64,000 nt of DNA from Hoplostethus atlanticus (GCA_034670405.1 JAXDDX010000001.1:11923501-11987500), one strand, 5' to 3'. Numbered from the stretch's first letter, positions 17,847-34,803 are shown. Notes: a model not told the origin generated them from the letters alone. Numbers and translations are program-made.

Positions 17847-18275
17847 CTGTTAGTGAGATTTGAGGATGCTTTGTGTAAAGGACTGTTTATTTGTTTGTCT
17901 GTTGCCTGTAAAATGAATTAGCCTGTATTATGTGATGTCCCTGTTCAAATGGGTCCAATGACAATTTCAAGGTTCATGGATTCAGTATTTAAATGGGGAC
18001 TTTTGAAAAAAACAAATTATCATCTAAAAACTTAACACAGACTGGTTCTTTGTCTGAATTATTATTTTTGTCCACTGTGAATAGAATAGAATAGAATAGA
18101 ATAGAATAGAATATAAACTCTTTTGTGGGGCTAGGAAACTACATAGATTACAATTCATTTTTATTTACTGAGAAACTGCATGCCCCTCTCACACGGATCA
18201 GTCATGAAAACTACTATCGGTGTAATTTTCATGTAACTTTGCTTGTAAATATTCCAATAAAGTATATAATATGTT
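17847..18275 (+). other. 3'UTR and polyadenylation signal of the UEV gene
   Basis: AT-rich DNA without open frames follows the stop. AATAAA at 18256-18261 lies about 410 nt downstream and is followed by T- and GT-rich sequence, so the transcript probably ends near 18.28 kb. (AGAAT)n units lie at 18081-18111. No LDH-like exon is seen here or in the gap before tsg101. Confidence 0.6.
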
Positions 18276-19230
18276 CTGTAACTTGTAGAAATGTTTTTTA
18301 AGGAAATGTCAACAGAATTGTGGACAGTTACTGTACTTGTTGTGTGTTCCTGGTCCTACCTTCTTGGAGCTGAAATGGAGTGGATACTCAGAAGGATCAA
18401 AAGTGTTAAATGAACTCTGGTCTGTGTGGACTTATATAAACACTAGTGTTGTTGTTTTTTCATTCTAGAGTTAAATGAACACTGACAATTGCTAAATACA
18501 AACAAAACACAAAAAGTACATTACATACCCATTTCAAATACACTATTTCTAATCCATATGTAGTTGTAACTGTCCCCTTTTGAATACTGTATTATCATTG
18601 AACAAATACAGTAATGAGGTAAAGCAATGAAAAGATCAGGAATATGATATTTACTGTGGTTAAAGAATGGGGATATGATCATTTAAAAAGGAACGAGATA
18701 CAGGAAATACAAAGTTTGGACAATTAGGAGATGCAGCCGGATTAAATTAGTCAAGACCATTTAAATTTAACACTTTTTAGACGAAGAGAGGTTTTCCTTT
18801 TGTAAACTCACTCTTATGAACACGAAATATACTTACAAATTATATTATAAATTTGGAGATATCTTTCCACGGCATTTTTGGTAAACGAGAAATACCAAAA
18901 TAAATGAAAAATAGAAATCGTCTGTTTACAAAAGGTGCAGGTTACATCGGTGTAGCACTTACGTTATTTAAATAATTTGTGAACGGGACAATATAGATGA
19001 ATTGTTGGAAATGAAATTTCTGACATTTGCGACAGCGATCATACCTTTTCATCCTGATATTTGGAATTAATGGACAATTCGTTCGTTTCAAACTTTATAA
19101 TCGTGACTCGCAGATTAATTCATAGGCGAGAGTAGAGATTCAGGGGCTGGTTCCAGACAAATACCTTTTATTATCGAAAATATTAAATATTATATTAAAT
19201 ATTAAAACGTCCCACCAACACGTCACACAT
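18276..19230. other. UEV-tsg101 intergenic DNA
   Basis: AT-rich, with no gene, RNA or obvious repeat recognised. Confidence 0.5.
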
Positions 19231-19581
19231 ACATACCGGAAACAGTCAGGTGGAATACCGGAAGTTTCTTTTGTTGACCATCGGATCATAGCTGTTTTTG
19301 TTCTTGATTTCATATTTCCCGTTTCGTCTCATTTTGTATCAGATCACCAAAGCCTGGCGTTACCACGAAATATTACTCCTGTTTGATTGGGGGATTTCTT
19401 AGAAGAACCTTGTCCTGCTTCTGGTTAGGCCCTGGGTTGGGCTAACGTTAGCTTAGCATTCGCTGAAGTCTAGCTAGCTAGCGTTAGCTTGTCTCAGCTA
19501 TCCCTCCAGCTGGCTCCAAAAGTCAGCTATTCAGTCAGTTAACCAATTCACAAAAACGGTTACAGTGATCTGTCGTCAACC
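19231..19581 (+). promoter_or_regulatory. tsg101: tsg101 promoter and 5'UTR region
   Basis: Two ETS-like sites within 25 nt, ACCGGAAAC near 19234 and CCGGAAGT (19258-19265), lie about 320 nt before the start codon. There is no TATA box, as expected of a housekeeping promoter. GCTAGC/GTTAGC units near 19440-19500 lie in the likely 5'UTR. The context CAACCATGG at the start codon is a good Kozak match. Confidence 0.45.
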
Positions 19582-22500
19582 ATGGCAGTTGTCAACGAAG
19601 GCGCCCTAAAGAAAATGCTGAAGGTAACGTTAAGCTAGTTAATGTTAGATGCAGGTGCTTGCTAGCCAATGTCAGCTAGTTAGCTAACGTTACTGTGGCT
19701 AACATGATAGTAGCAGACATAATATTCCCTGAAATGGCCTTGTTGTCTCTGTTGCTTTTTGACACGACGTGTAAATGTAAGATTTGATTTATAACGCGCA
19801 TACCAGTATTTTAAAAGCCTCACTAACATGTTTATACATGTTTAAAGTTCCTTGTAACGTTACAATTCCTCGTGTTACGCTTCCCTGTTATGGCATGCTA
19901 GTTAACTAATATTAAGGCTGTTATGTCAGGCAGAATTGTTAAGCATTCAAAAAGCCAGACATTTAATTTCTATTTGCAGGATAATCGAGCACACCAGAGA
20001 GCTGTTTTTATAGCCTATAGCCCTCTCAGATAATTGTTTGCTGGCCTAATAAAAGTCAGCCACTTATTGATTTCTATTGGAATAAAGAATATATATATTT
20101 TTTTCCCATTAGAAAGTTAGACCAGTAATAGGCCATACTAAAATAAATTGTCATGTCTTTTGTTCTGTTGTTATTGTCCAGCAATACAAATACAGAGACC
20201 TGACTGTTCGTGAGATAACCAGTGTCATCTCCCAGTATAAGGACTTGAAGCCGGTTATGGATGCCTATGGTAAATGGATTGACCTTTATCCCTTATATTT
20301 GACACACTAGTCTTTATTTTATAACGTTTGCTTTTAAACTATGATATCTGTAGCCTGCTTTGCTAGTTGTCATGGGTTGTTCTTGTATTTCAGTGTTCAA
20401 TGATGGCTCAACAAGAGACCTGATGAGTTTGACAGGAACAGTCCCAGTCAGCTACAGAGGTAAGGATAAAGGGTGTCCAGTGTGGGAGTTACACATACAA
20501 ATTAGAAAAGTATGGAAAATACTGTTTTTCAGTCCTATTACACATGACAACACATTTTGTGTAGGCGTGGACCCACTGTCATTTCATTTCGTGTAATATT
20601 TTATATATATATTATATATGTTGTGAAGAATATGCTTCAGCTATAGAGTGGCATGGCCAATATTACCTAACTACTATCAGCATACATCATTTAGAGCATC
20701 GTCCAAAATCTTCAAAACCAGTTGAGAAATTATGGTTTACATTAATACAAAATAATTATATATAATTTTTCAGCTTACAAATACTTTTAAACTTCTATTT
20801 GATCAGATATAGTCAGAAAGTGTATATGTACATGAGCTCAGTTAATTGTTTTGTTTCCATATTGTGATACTTCATTGAAACTCATAAGGAAATTCTCTTT
20901 TCTCTTGCCCCTCCACACGGAGGTCAGAGTGCTGGATTTAGCTATACCACTGTACCTCTGGATCTGATAGAGATTTGTAATTTACCCTTTAGCAGAGCAG
21001 ATGCTTGCCAATGTGGGGCTTGAACCTGGGTTGTCTGATTGAAAGACAATCTCTCTCTAACCACTAGGCCACCCTGCTGCCCACCCAAAAACAAACCAAT
21101 GTGACTGATCTTAACCGAATGTATGTGTGTCTCCTTTAGGTAACATCTACAACATCCCAGTGTGTCTGTGGTTGCTGGATACGTACCCCTACAACCCTCC
21201 TATATGTTTTGTCAAACCAACCAGCGCCATGATGATCAAAACTGGCAAGCACATTGATGCTAATGGAAAGATCTACCTGCCTTATCTACATGAGTGGAAA
21301 CATGTGAGTGTGATGGTCTTCAATCTCTAGGGTTTTGTTTTTTTCTTTTTGTTTTTTAGATGTTGACAATATATGATGTTTGTAAAACTGAATGATGTAG
21401 AATGAAAACAAAGAACAGCAACATAACAGTAGTGCATAGTCCTTGCATAGAATATTTGAGGTTTGGGATATCTCCAGTGATATTATGTAATTGACAATAT
21501 GATTGACATTTTGAAATAAGATTCTTAAAGAAAGAATCCCCCATAAAACACTTTAACACTGTTTGAAAACACCTATTGGAGCTGTACCTTGCATTGCACT
21601 GAACCTCACAGGTTGATGATATAGAACAGTGAAAGAGTATCTGAGGGTGGATATTTCCTTTAAGAAGATTGCTCTGACAGTGCCTTTTGATTGGTCATGA
21701 CACCATCCTACAGAGACAATATTTTGTAAAGGCATTCTGTATCTGGCCTGTGTTTGTTTCATCCAACCTGTGTCTCCCCCCTGCCACCATATGTGTTCCA
21801 GCCCCAGTCAGATCTGTATGGTCTGATCCAGGTGATGATTGTGGTGTTTGGAGAGGAGCCTCCTGTGTTTTCTCGGCCCACCACACAGGCTCCCTACCAA
21901 GCCTTCCAAGCTGCTGGACCCCCTAACCGTGAGTGACGCAGTTTTCTGTTGTAAGCACAGTTTGATCCAGGATGGAGGTTGTCACATTGACCCCCTACTA
22001 CTTTTCTAGGTGGTCTGAGGATGTCGATGGAAAACGATGATCCAGAGACTGTTTAATACAAAGTAACCAATATGTTGCCTATTGAAATGAATGGAATAAA
22101 GACATTTCTACAGTAGGTTGTGAACTACACTATATAGGCAGTTTACTTCAAATACTCCTAATACCAGCTTGCATCCGTGATCTATCTAAATTGCCTTCAT
22201 CAAAACAGTTTAAGACCTTGCTTACCCACCCAGAGTGGGTTTTGGCTAGCATGTAAAGAGGTAAAGGAGAGAAGGAGTTTAGCCATTCAAAAACTGACTA
22301 AATCAGGAATTATCTGTATTCTTTCTTGGCTTTAATAAGAACAAAATATTGCTATAGTATTGTTTCTTACAGAAAGCAATGAATAATGGCGCAGCCTTGA
22401 TCAAACCCTGTGTAAAATAATTGTTATTTTATTGTTAATGCATAGCAAAACCATCTAAAGTTTACATTATAGAGTTTTATTAGTTGTTAGTATCTGGGCA

Positions 22501-24800
22501 CTTGTTACGCTGCATTATCACAGTGAGCTTTAAACGATGCATGTATTTCCTTTGGCACCAGATGGTGCTCACACACCACTACAGCCCATCAAGGGAAAAA
22601 CATAATCTACGTGACACTGTCCTCTCTCTCCCTCAGCTTCCTACATGCCTGGTATGCCTGCAGTCTCCTCATACGGACCAAATCCCAACCCTGGGTAAGA
22701 TGTCTGCCAGGCAGAGTTCACCACCCTCTCTGCCAACTAACACACTGCTTCATTCAGTTATTCCCAACAAACCTGTTCTGACGTGTTTGTCTTGCTGGCT
22801 TTGTCAGCAGCATGTCACTACCCATACACCACAGAAAGGGTTCAGCTTTAAAGATAGATCTCTAGAATGTTTGAGAATGGAAAATATAAAGCATGATGAT
22901 TATGTAACCATGTACACATGTAACCCTTTGCAGTGGCTATCCAGGATACCAGTACCCAGGGGGAAACTCGTATCCAGCCACACCTGGCCCTGTACACTAC
23001 CCCAGCCAGACCCCAGTCTCCACAGTGGGTATGTATTACAGCATTCTGGGTGTTGTAGTTCTCTCTGTCATTGGGGACATTCTTAATTAGAGAGTTATAA
23101 TTAGCGCTTAGCAGGTTATGGAAGTTGAACAACAACACACATACAACAAGATCCAGATAAATCCATTACTCAAAGTGTTACTGTGTACACTCTAAAATTG
23201 AATATGATGATTCAATATTCAGTCAAAGGTTCATTCACTCCAAATAAAACAATACCCTGCCCACCTTTTAGTGGCCTTTACTTGACCCTGAATTATGATC
23301 CTTGACCTTCTGTATGGCTTCAGCGGAGCGCTGAGCCGCTAGTGAAAGGTCGTTAGTGTAATCAGAGTGGGGAGCATTAAAGGCCAAAGGGTGTGATCGA
23401 CCCGGAGGGAAGGGAACTGCCCACCCCCCCCCTGTACCCCCTCACCCGCCCAGTAACAGTAAATTCTCACAAAGACAGACCCATGATCAGGAGACCCATC
23501 TGCTGTCCCAATATCAGTAGTTAGCTGGGGCACTGAACTGCTGGTCGAGGATCAGTATACAAGGGAAGTTATATCCACCTCCTATATTTAGGAAGAGATG
23601 AGTTTGCCTTTAGACTCCTCAGCTCAAGGCTGAATTAACTCTGACATTCACATTGCTGACTGCAGAATGCACATAGGCTGGCCTTGACTCTGCAGGCACC
23701 CAGGGAGGTCACACTGTGGCAAGGGCACAGGTTCACCTATCTAATGTAAAAAAAATAGTTATTATTTTCGTACAAAATTGGTTATCATTTTACTAGGACT
23801 AGATTATAATTACTATCCCACTCACATTAGCTCATCAAAGCTATCCCGATAAGGTATCTCATGTTCCTCAGATATTGTATTCTTATGTCTGGATGTATAC
23901 TCAAACACGGGGACAGGAAATTCTTTAAATCTTGCTGATATTTTACTTCCTGTTATCTTCCGTCCAAGCTGTCTCACGTCATCTCGTCTCCTCTTGACCA
24001 GGCCCTAGCAGAGATGGCACCATAGGCGAGGACACCATCCGTGCGTCTCTGATTTCGGCTGTGAGCGACAAGCTTCGCTGGAGGATGAAGGAGGAGATGG
24101 ACAGAGCTCAGGCGGAGCTGGACGCCCTGAAGCGAACAGAGGAGGACCTGAAGAAAGGCCATCAGAAACTAGAGGAGATGGTCTCACGGCTGGACCAGGA
24201 AGTGGTGAGATCCTTCTCCTTTTCCATGTTAAATCCCTGTTTTTTCCTCTTCGGCCCTCTAATGTTACCGTTTCTCCTCTACCATTATTTTTCTCCATTC
24301 AAAGTATTGTTGTGTGTTTGTAATCATGACACTCCTGCCAGGCCGAGGTGGACAGGAACATCGAGCTGCTGAAGAGGAAGGACGAGGAGCTGAGCGAGGC
24401 CTTGGAGAAGATGGAGAACCAGTCGGAGAACAACGACATTGATGACGTCATCGTGCCCACGGCGCCACTGTACAAACAGATCCTGAACCTGTATGCCGAG
24501 GAGAACGCCATAGAGGACACCATCTTCTACCTGGGGGAGGCCCTGCGCAGGGGCGTCATCGACCTGGAGGTTTTCCTCAAGGTGACGACGCCAACACAGC
24601 CACAAGCAAATACATAAGACACACACACACACACACTTCCATCTTCCATTCCACATAGTATACTTTGGTTGTGGTCCTTTACTGACTCTTCTTCTCTTCT
24701 CCTGTGCCAGCATGTACGCCTTCTGTCCAGGAAGCAGTTCCAGCTTCGCGCCCTGATGCAGAAAGCTCGCAAGACTGCCGGCCTCAGTGACCTCTACTGA
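19582..24800 (+). CDS. tsg101: Tsg101, ESCRT-I subunit
   Basis: Ten coding exons: 19582-19623, 20182-20269, 20394-20459, 21140-21303, 21802-21928, 22637-22694, 22934-23028, 24002-24204, 24342-24581 and 24711-24800. All junctions keep the frame, giving 390 codons, the length of human TSG101. As part of ESCRT-I the protein recognises ubiquitinated cargo and PTAP motifs on endosomes and acts in multivesicular body formation and cytokinesis. Visible parts are the UEV domain (1-145, with VFNDGS, SYRGNIYNIP and PPVFSRP), a Pro/Gly/Tyr-rich linker (about 146-215), a charged coiled coil (about 225-315), an internal PTAP at 320-323 and the C-terminal steadiness-box region ending KTAGLSDLY. The gene is intact. 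It is head-to-tail with its UEV paralogue and convergent with ldha, as expected from the human TSG101-UEVLD-LDHA cluster. Confidence 0.97.
20905..21082 (-). mobile_element. tRNA-derived SINE in tsg101 intron 3
   Basis: Read on the minus strand from 21082, it starts GGGCAGCAGGGTGGCC. It has an A-box-like TGGCCTAGTGG (21071-21061) and a B-box-like GGTTCAAGCCC (21026-21016) at tRNA-like spacing. That is the RNA polymerase III promoter of a tRNA-type SINE head. A body of roughly 110 nt follows; the 3' end is not well defined. Confidence 0.65.
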
Positions 24801-26265
24801 CCCACACATGCATATCTCTCTCTCTCCTCTCTCTCTCTGTTAATCCCTTCTTTCATACCTCTCTCCATAAATACTCTTGTTGTATTTCAATCCAGCCGCG
24901 CCCCCTCCCCCATTTTGACTCAGTGAAGTCCCCTTTTTGCCAGGCATTGTGTTCCTTGTGAGGCACAAGTCTGAGTAACAGCAAAAGAGATTTTTTTTTT
25001 TTTTTAAATTGCAACATGTATGAAGAAATGGGACTGGTTTGTTTAGCTTAGTGGGATATCAAAGTTTACCCTGCAGCCACAATTTTAGTCTGCCGTGATT
25101 CGTTTTTGGTCACGCCATCTACTTCTTTATTTGAGATCCTTATGCAGTAGCCGTCATGACCCAGTTGTGAGACATGACACCATCGCTATGCCTTTTACTT
25201 TTGCAACCAAAAAAAAAAAGAGAAAAGGTGCACCAAGTTTATATGAAAAGCACTGTCACCACCCTATTTACCAGGTACTGTGGCTGACACAGAAAACAAG
25301 CTTGCACACTGCCATATTGGTAGACGTGAGGTGTAAGCCTATGCTGTCACTGACACTATGCTGTGTCTTTTCGTGACGTTTGCCCTGAGTGTAACTGGGT
25401 CATCATACAGCTAGCGAGGGGGGTCTTACCTGTATGTGCTGCACTCTGTGGTAGCAATCTATTTGTCAGGCAACGTCATTTGGCTAGTAAGCACAAATAG
25501 CTAGGGGCTAAATTTGTAGAGAGCCCCCTTATGTCTGAGCCCCATAATGCAAAGGTTAGGCTCTGATATAAATACCCAGGGCAACCTTTGGGGAAGGACG
25601 GGTTCGACTAGAGGATTGAATGCTCTATGTGGTCTGGGTCATATTCAGTAGCCATGGAATCAGAGGATAACCTTTCTTACAGAAGAGGTGATGAAGAACT
25701 TGAACATTCAGGCTCTAGTTTGGGTCTTTTACTGAACACAACCTCGGCTCCCATGGCTCTCGCCCTCACTATTTCCAATCTTTTTCCCTTCCCTCCATCT
25801 CTCTCTTAATGATAGTGTTTCATTGTCAGCTGCTCAGGTCTACCCTCCAGTCTGACTTCTAGGCTGAGTAAACCAGTAAATCATATACAGTACTTACAGC
25901 TTGTACAGTGTCTCTGCTCAAGGTGGTGGAATATTTTTTTCTTTTCCTGTATTTTTCCTTTTACTATTCTCAGCTCTTCTGAGAGTTTTTCGGTAAATAT
26001 AAGAAAGGTTGGGAATAAATAAGGAGTGTCAGCGGGTACAACAAATAAAGAACTATTGTACTAATCAACACGTTAACTTATATCAAGTTTGCAAACAGGT
26101 CTCCTTTTAATTTAGCTTTTTACTAAATGCACTTTGAATTGTATGATAGTATATCTACTGTTGTTTTTTCTTGTTTAGTTTTCAGTTCAGTCATAGATCA
26201 CCTGTTCTTTTATATCTGTAGATTTGTGTAAATCAGTACAATTAAAAGAAATTTGATTTGATGCG
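24801..26265 (+). other. tsg101: tsg101 3'UTR
   Basis: Non-coding sequence follows the TGA. It contains CT-rich, T-run and A-run patches. Possible polyadenylation signals are AATAAA near 26015 and 26043 and ATTAAA at 26241-26246. The last fits a 1.4-kb 3'UTR. The end point is inferred. Confidence 0.5.
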
Positions 26266-27330
26266 AATGCCTTTGGTGTTTTTTCTTACTGGTGAGGCAT
26301 TAGGATGGATTTTTGTGTTTGTTTCAACCTGGATGTGTCAGATGGGCAAGGCTTACCATATCTGGACAATTGGGGTGGATTGGTGTGTTGTAAATCACAG
26401 AAAACGGACACATATTTTCCTGTGATTGTCTTAACTTTCCTACACTCATTGTATAGTCCTGTCATGACAGCATGTGTGATGTAAAGTGGTGTGTTCACGC
26501 TGCTTTGATGTCACATCTATAGAAGCTAGTGACCAGTGTGACCTCCTGCATGAAAACCTCTAATCTGCCTTGTGTTAACCCATAGCTGTACAATGAGAGT
26601 AGTTGAGTCAGCAGCATTGTAAACACGGACGCAGACAAGTTGCCTCTGCTAGCACAGATGACACAAACACAGGAAAGGACAAAAGACAGACTTGTATCAT
26701 CATCCTGGTAGTTTTATATGGTGTTAAACCAATATCCATATCCAGCTGCCATGATAAGTACAGTGCCTTAGTAAATATAACTTCTGTGTAATTACATAAT
26801 ACTTCCAATGCCTCTCAATTCTTGGCGTTTTTTCAGAGCCAGGAGTGGAAATTAAATTAAAAAATCCTAGAGGATATTTAAGGTGCACAAACAAACAGGA
26901 CACCATCTTCAGGATTGTCACCTTCAGTTATGATTCATAACCTCACCCTAGGTTTTCATTCTAGCTGACCCTTTCCCATTGGCTCTCTGTCATCTATGTG
27001 TTGAGTTAAGATTGCGGCATCACGGGGTTGTGCCAATGTGTCAGTTCAACCCATTTCATTTCCTCAGATGTTACTTCATGCGATTTCCTTAAAGCTTTCC
27101 TCTCACAGGGTTTTTTTTTTTTTTTCTGTCAGTGCACTTGTGGTTAATGTTGTATACAAAAGGCTTTCGATGCCAACCAGAATATGTAGGGCTGTGTTTC
27201 TCAAATGATATGGAGTGAGGTCCTTTGGTATCACAGGATGCTGGCCCGGTGATATCCTGCAGTCTTGTTAAAGGCTGAGTCTAAAGGCTGGAGGCAGAGA
27301 GGAAGACCCCTACATAGAGAACGGAATGTC
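26266..27330. other. convergent intergenic gap between tsg101 and ldha
   Basis: No gene recognised. Includes a run of about 14 T at 27112-27125. The ldha 3'UTR ends somewhere near 27.3 kb; the only signal-like string on the minus strand is AATATA near 27337-27342. Confidence 0.4.
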
Positions 27331-27851
27331 TCCTTTTATATTCCTTAAACAAAAAATAAACAGAGATTCCCAAGTGGGGAAAAAAACCAACCGGCAACAA
27401 TCACTGAATACTTCATAAATATAAACTACATACAAGGAGTGTGCGGAATACAAGCAGCAACAATACATATAAACACATATGCACAATTTACACCATTATG
27501 TAAAGGCCTTACAATCTTTGTGTAGACAACAGACAGAGACCCCCCCCCACCCCCCAACAGAGACAGACTGAGCTATAAGGCTATGGGTTTGAGGTCTGCT
27601 TCAGAGAATTCAGTCATGCAGGGAGGAGGGCAGGGGGGGGGGGCAGCGAAGGGTAATGAAGCCTGTGTGTGAATATCGACTGACTGTATGAAGCTGATGT
27701 CTAGCTTCACACGCCGGGCCTTTTAGATACTCAGAGGCTTCATTCACCCATCGCTGTCGGGGACACAGGCGGTACACGAGGAGCGGTTGAGCCACAGCAG
27801 AGTGTTTTGGTGTGGTCTCAGGGTGGATTGGGGAATTCAGAGGACGGATCT

Positions 27852-31404
<3,553 letters not shown>

Positions 31405-34400
31405 CTGAGGAAAAAAAAAAAGGAGAGGCATGAGAGGAGAGAGAGAAAGAAATGCAGGTGACATGGAGGAGAAACAGAGAAAGTCATGTGAGAAAGAATG
31501 AGAGAGAGAGAGAGAGGGAAAGGGAGGATGAGATAAGAAAGAGGGGGAAGGTAAAGGGAAGCAAAGTACCAGCAGGTGGAGTATGACAAACGGCAAAGGG
31601 GGAAGAGGAGCAGAGTGGCAGTGAGAGAGAGGCAGCAAAGAGTAGTGTGCATATGTGACAGTTTGAATGCCTAGTTGACACCAATGGGCCCACACAAGGC
31701 TGTACGTGACTGCTGCCTCATCGTAGACTGACTGGCTGGGTCAGACTTGCATTCCTCTTTCACTTCTCTACACTTTATTCAACATAATCCAAAGTGTACT
31801 CCTCTCATGACACCACCACCGATTTCTCTCAACCAAAACATAGACCAGTTTTAGTCATGTCACTTCCTTGTCACGTAGGAATCCATAAATGGACAGTAGG
31901 TTGGCCTCAGCCTGACATGCAAACCCTATCACTTCCGTCACGGTGCCCCTGGGTCTCCATGGCAACCTCTGCCTGGCCCAGTACGTGCAGCACAGGCCAT
32001 CCCAGATGGCGTCACACACTACTATTATATTTCCTGGTTGTGCAGACAAACCCCCAAAACAATGTACAATGTGACAGATTTGATCAATGAGAGCAATATG
32101 TAGAATATAAGTAACAATATATAAAGCATAAATTCAGCACTATATAACAAACATCAATCAATATAGAAAGTATAGTGAATATATTAAAAAATTCTTTCAA
32201 GCTTTCTCTCAAGTAGTGAGATTAAAGCCAGTGTTCAACAAAATGAAAATATAAAGTTTATCCCAGAATTTCTTCATCAAAATTAGAGAAAAAAGATTCA
32301 CTTTGTTTATTTCAAAAGGTGCAAGACTCCTCTATGTCTGAGAATCTAGCAACTAAATCTGGTCATAAATGTTCCTTGTTGATAAAAAAAAGAATACAGA
32401 GAGAGCTTAACAGAATTGCCTCAATATTTTCATTAAATAAAAACTGTTATATTTTGGTGATGTGATCATATTTGCACAGAGAGAGACCGGCTGGATTCAG
32501 TTATGTGGTATGTGCCTTAGCCAACTGAGCCACAAGGAGGCCCCCTGTTTGTGCAGACATGGCTTGATTACACCACCATGACTAGGCTGGTCCTCCAGTG
32601 TGCTGTGGACACAAGCACGTAGTGGAGTAGCTGGTCGTATTAATACACTACAACACTCCCCTTGAGACGCTATTTAAGACCATTTTTCAGTGATGACTAT
32701 GCAATGCTCCTTACAATAGCATACAGTGGAGGATTACTGTATAGGTTCGATAATGTGGTTCGTCCCTTTCGCTGCTGTGGAAATGTGTCGTACCAACCAG
32801 CCTCTACTGATTCCCGTTGTAGCGTGACTGTGCGAGGATTACAAGGAGGATTATTAGCAGCTGAAAGAACTTAATGCGATACTGTTACAGAGAGAGAGGG
32901 AGATGGGTGTTTCGTGACAAACTGTGGATTATATGAATTTCTGGCACCGTAGTGCGTGTTACCAATCCATGTACAACTGGACACCTAAAAGTCCAACATA
33001 CATCCCGGTACACTGTGACATTTACTTTACTTGAAAACCAACAGGTCAATGAGGGCCCACTGAGCTCTGATGGGGGTGTCAAGTATCATGGCTGACGTTT
33101 CATGTTTCTGTGTGGTGACTATGGCAGGTGACTATTAATGAATTCTCTTTTTTATTCCAGAAGAAGACGGAGCCACATGGATATTTGATGACAAATAAAA
33201 CTGGAAAAACTGGACTGTCTCTACACTGTGCATCTTCATGGTGTAACTAGGAATTTGGCAGACTGTCAGAAGTTGTTGCTTACAGGCACTTGTAATTGAC
33301 AAATCACATTACTGAATTTTTAAAGAATATTTTGCAACAACCATGGTACGGATATTGCGTTATTCTCAGGCCACAAAGGGACAAATGCTAAGTATGGCTA
33401 GTGATTTCTTTTCTTTTAAACTGCAGCCTCCAAACCCATCAGAATCCACATCAACAAAAAAAATAAAATAAAGAAATGCATAATGGAGGAGCCCTTGAAA
33501 GAAAAAGTAGTCAATATTAGTCCTGGACGTACTTAAAGGCGATTATTTTAGACACCTATTCATTTTTATATTAGACTGAAAGGGGGCAGGATCCAGAATC
33601 CCTTATGTAGCCTAAAAATATATATCACGCTTGAGAGGACAATTGTCTGATTAATCATAAAACGTAAAAGTGAAGACTCAAAGATTCCTAATCAAGTATT
33701 ACAATAGATCAATCATTTCTGTTATAAAATGGTCGTCCCATGTGCATCTGGCAAAGCATTGCAACAGCAGCGACACCATCATGTAGGCGCGGCTCCCACA
33801 CTGCTCCCACCAAGCCTCCCTGATAGGGTAGCATATGAACTACAGCTACCAAGATGCATTGCAGTTCTCAGTGACCAGGGTTAACTGCTGCTGCCTGGCT
33901 GGACGATGGTCACACACAGGGCAGTGGAGAGTATGCGTAACTTGAACAGTTGCATAACATTAACAAATGAACGTGATCGTGACGTCATTAATATGATCCT
34001 CATCCTTCTCCGTCTGTCACTATTTGACCCCAAGTTATTATATTTTTATATATTTAAAAAAAAAGTTACAGCCGTAGAAGGATTCTGAGGATCACATTGG
34101 GATACTTGTGCATGATGGTGTACATTAAAGCCTATACCTACTATGTAAGTGCAAATGTCTGTTTGAATAAAATAAAAAGAGGCATAGTGATTCGCAGTGT
34201 GTGTTTTTCATAGTAGCTGGCCAAACAAATAGACAAATAGGCCATTGGTAAAAACTGACGGCGATTGTTTTTATAACAGATTCGCCCTTAAACCCGTTTA
34301 AGATTTACTCATCAATCTAAGTGACAGCAACGTTGCTGCAACAAGTAGAAAACGTGGGCTTGGTTACATCCTGTTGCCTTACTCTAACATTTCCCCCAAA

Positions 34401-34737
34401 GTATCCTTTATTACACAATCCAAACGCAATACGTGTAAAAAGTAATCCGTCAAAAAGAGAAGCTTCTACCGGAGGGGTTCAATACTACCTTCATCCATCA
34501 CTGCCAAGCCAATCTAGAGCAATGATCATGGCGACACGCCCCTTTCCGCATCCCCTCTGCCTGCCACTTGTAGAAAACTGCCACACGGCGTGAGATGCAC
34601 GTCAAATTTAATTTAATTTTTACATCCATTCATACAGCGAAGTGCTCGAGTGTGTAGCATGTGAACACCGACACCTAACCTAGCTCTTACAAACACCACT
34701 GATAATGTTTCATCAAAAAACCCCGAGGCTATCTTAC
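31405..34737 (-). other. ldha: ldha first intron (5'UTR intron)
   Basis: About 3.3 kb between the non-coding first exon and the ATG exon. It is mostly AT-rich unique sequence, with GA-rich stretches at 31410-31560 and a SINE-like fragment at 32475-32545. No other gene seen. Confidence 0.6.
32475..32545 (-). mobile_element. short tRNA-type SINE head fragment
   Basis: On the minus strand from 32545 the sequence GGGGGCCTCCTTGTGGCTCA leads into CAGTTGGCTAAGGCAC. This resembles the head and A box of tRNA-derived SINEs seen in fish. The B box is degenerate (TGAATCCAGCC). Probably an old truncated copy. Confidence 0.45.
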
Positions 34738-34803
34738 CTTTAGGCTTTAGGTAGAGAGATGTGGGCTCCGAGTTCCTGAGTGAAGCTTTGCCGCAGCAGT
34801 GGT
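34738..34803 (-). other. ldha: ldha non-coding first exon
   Basis: On the minus strand a purine/pyrimidine-mixed leader ends in CCTAAAG|GTAAGAT, a consensus donor at 34738/34737. The 5' end near 34803 is inferred from the TATA-like string about 28 nt upstream. Confidence 0.6.

Noticed and set aside
17847..19230. Hidden LDH-domain exons downstream of the UEV exons
   Set aside because: Both strands were read for LDH motifs such as a glycine-rich NAD loop or an HGW-GEHGD block; none is present.
22484..23086. A 200-codon open frame on the plus strand
   Set aside because: It overlaps tsg101 coding exons 6 and 7 in another frame; the spliced tsg101 frame explains the sequence.
34321..34593. A 90-codon plus-strand frame just upstream of the non-coding ldha exon
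   Set aside because: Antisense to the ldha 5'UTR intron, with no domain or supporting signals.
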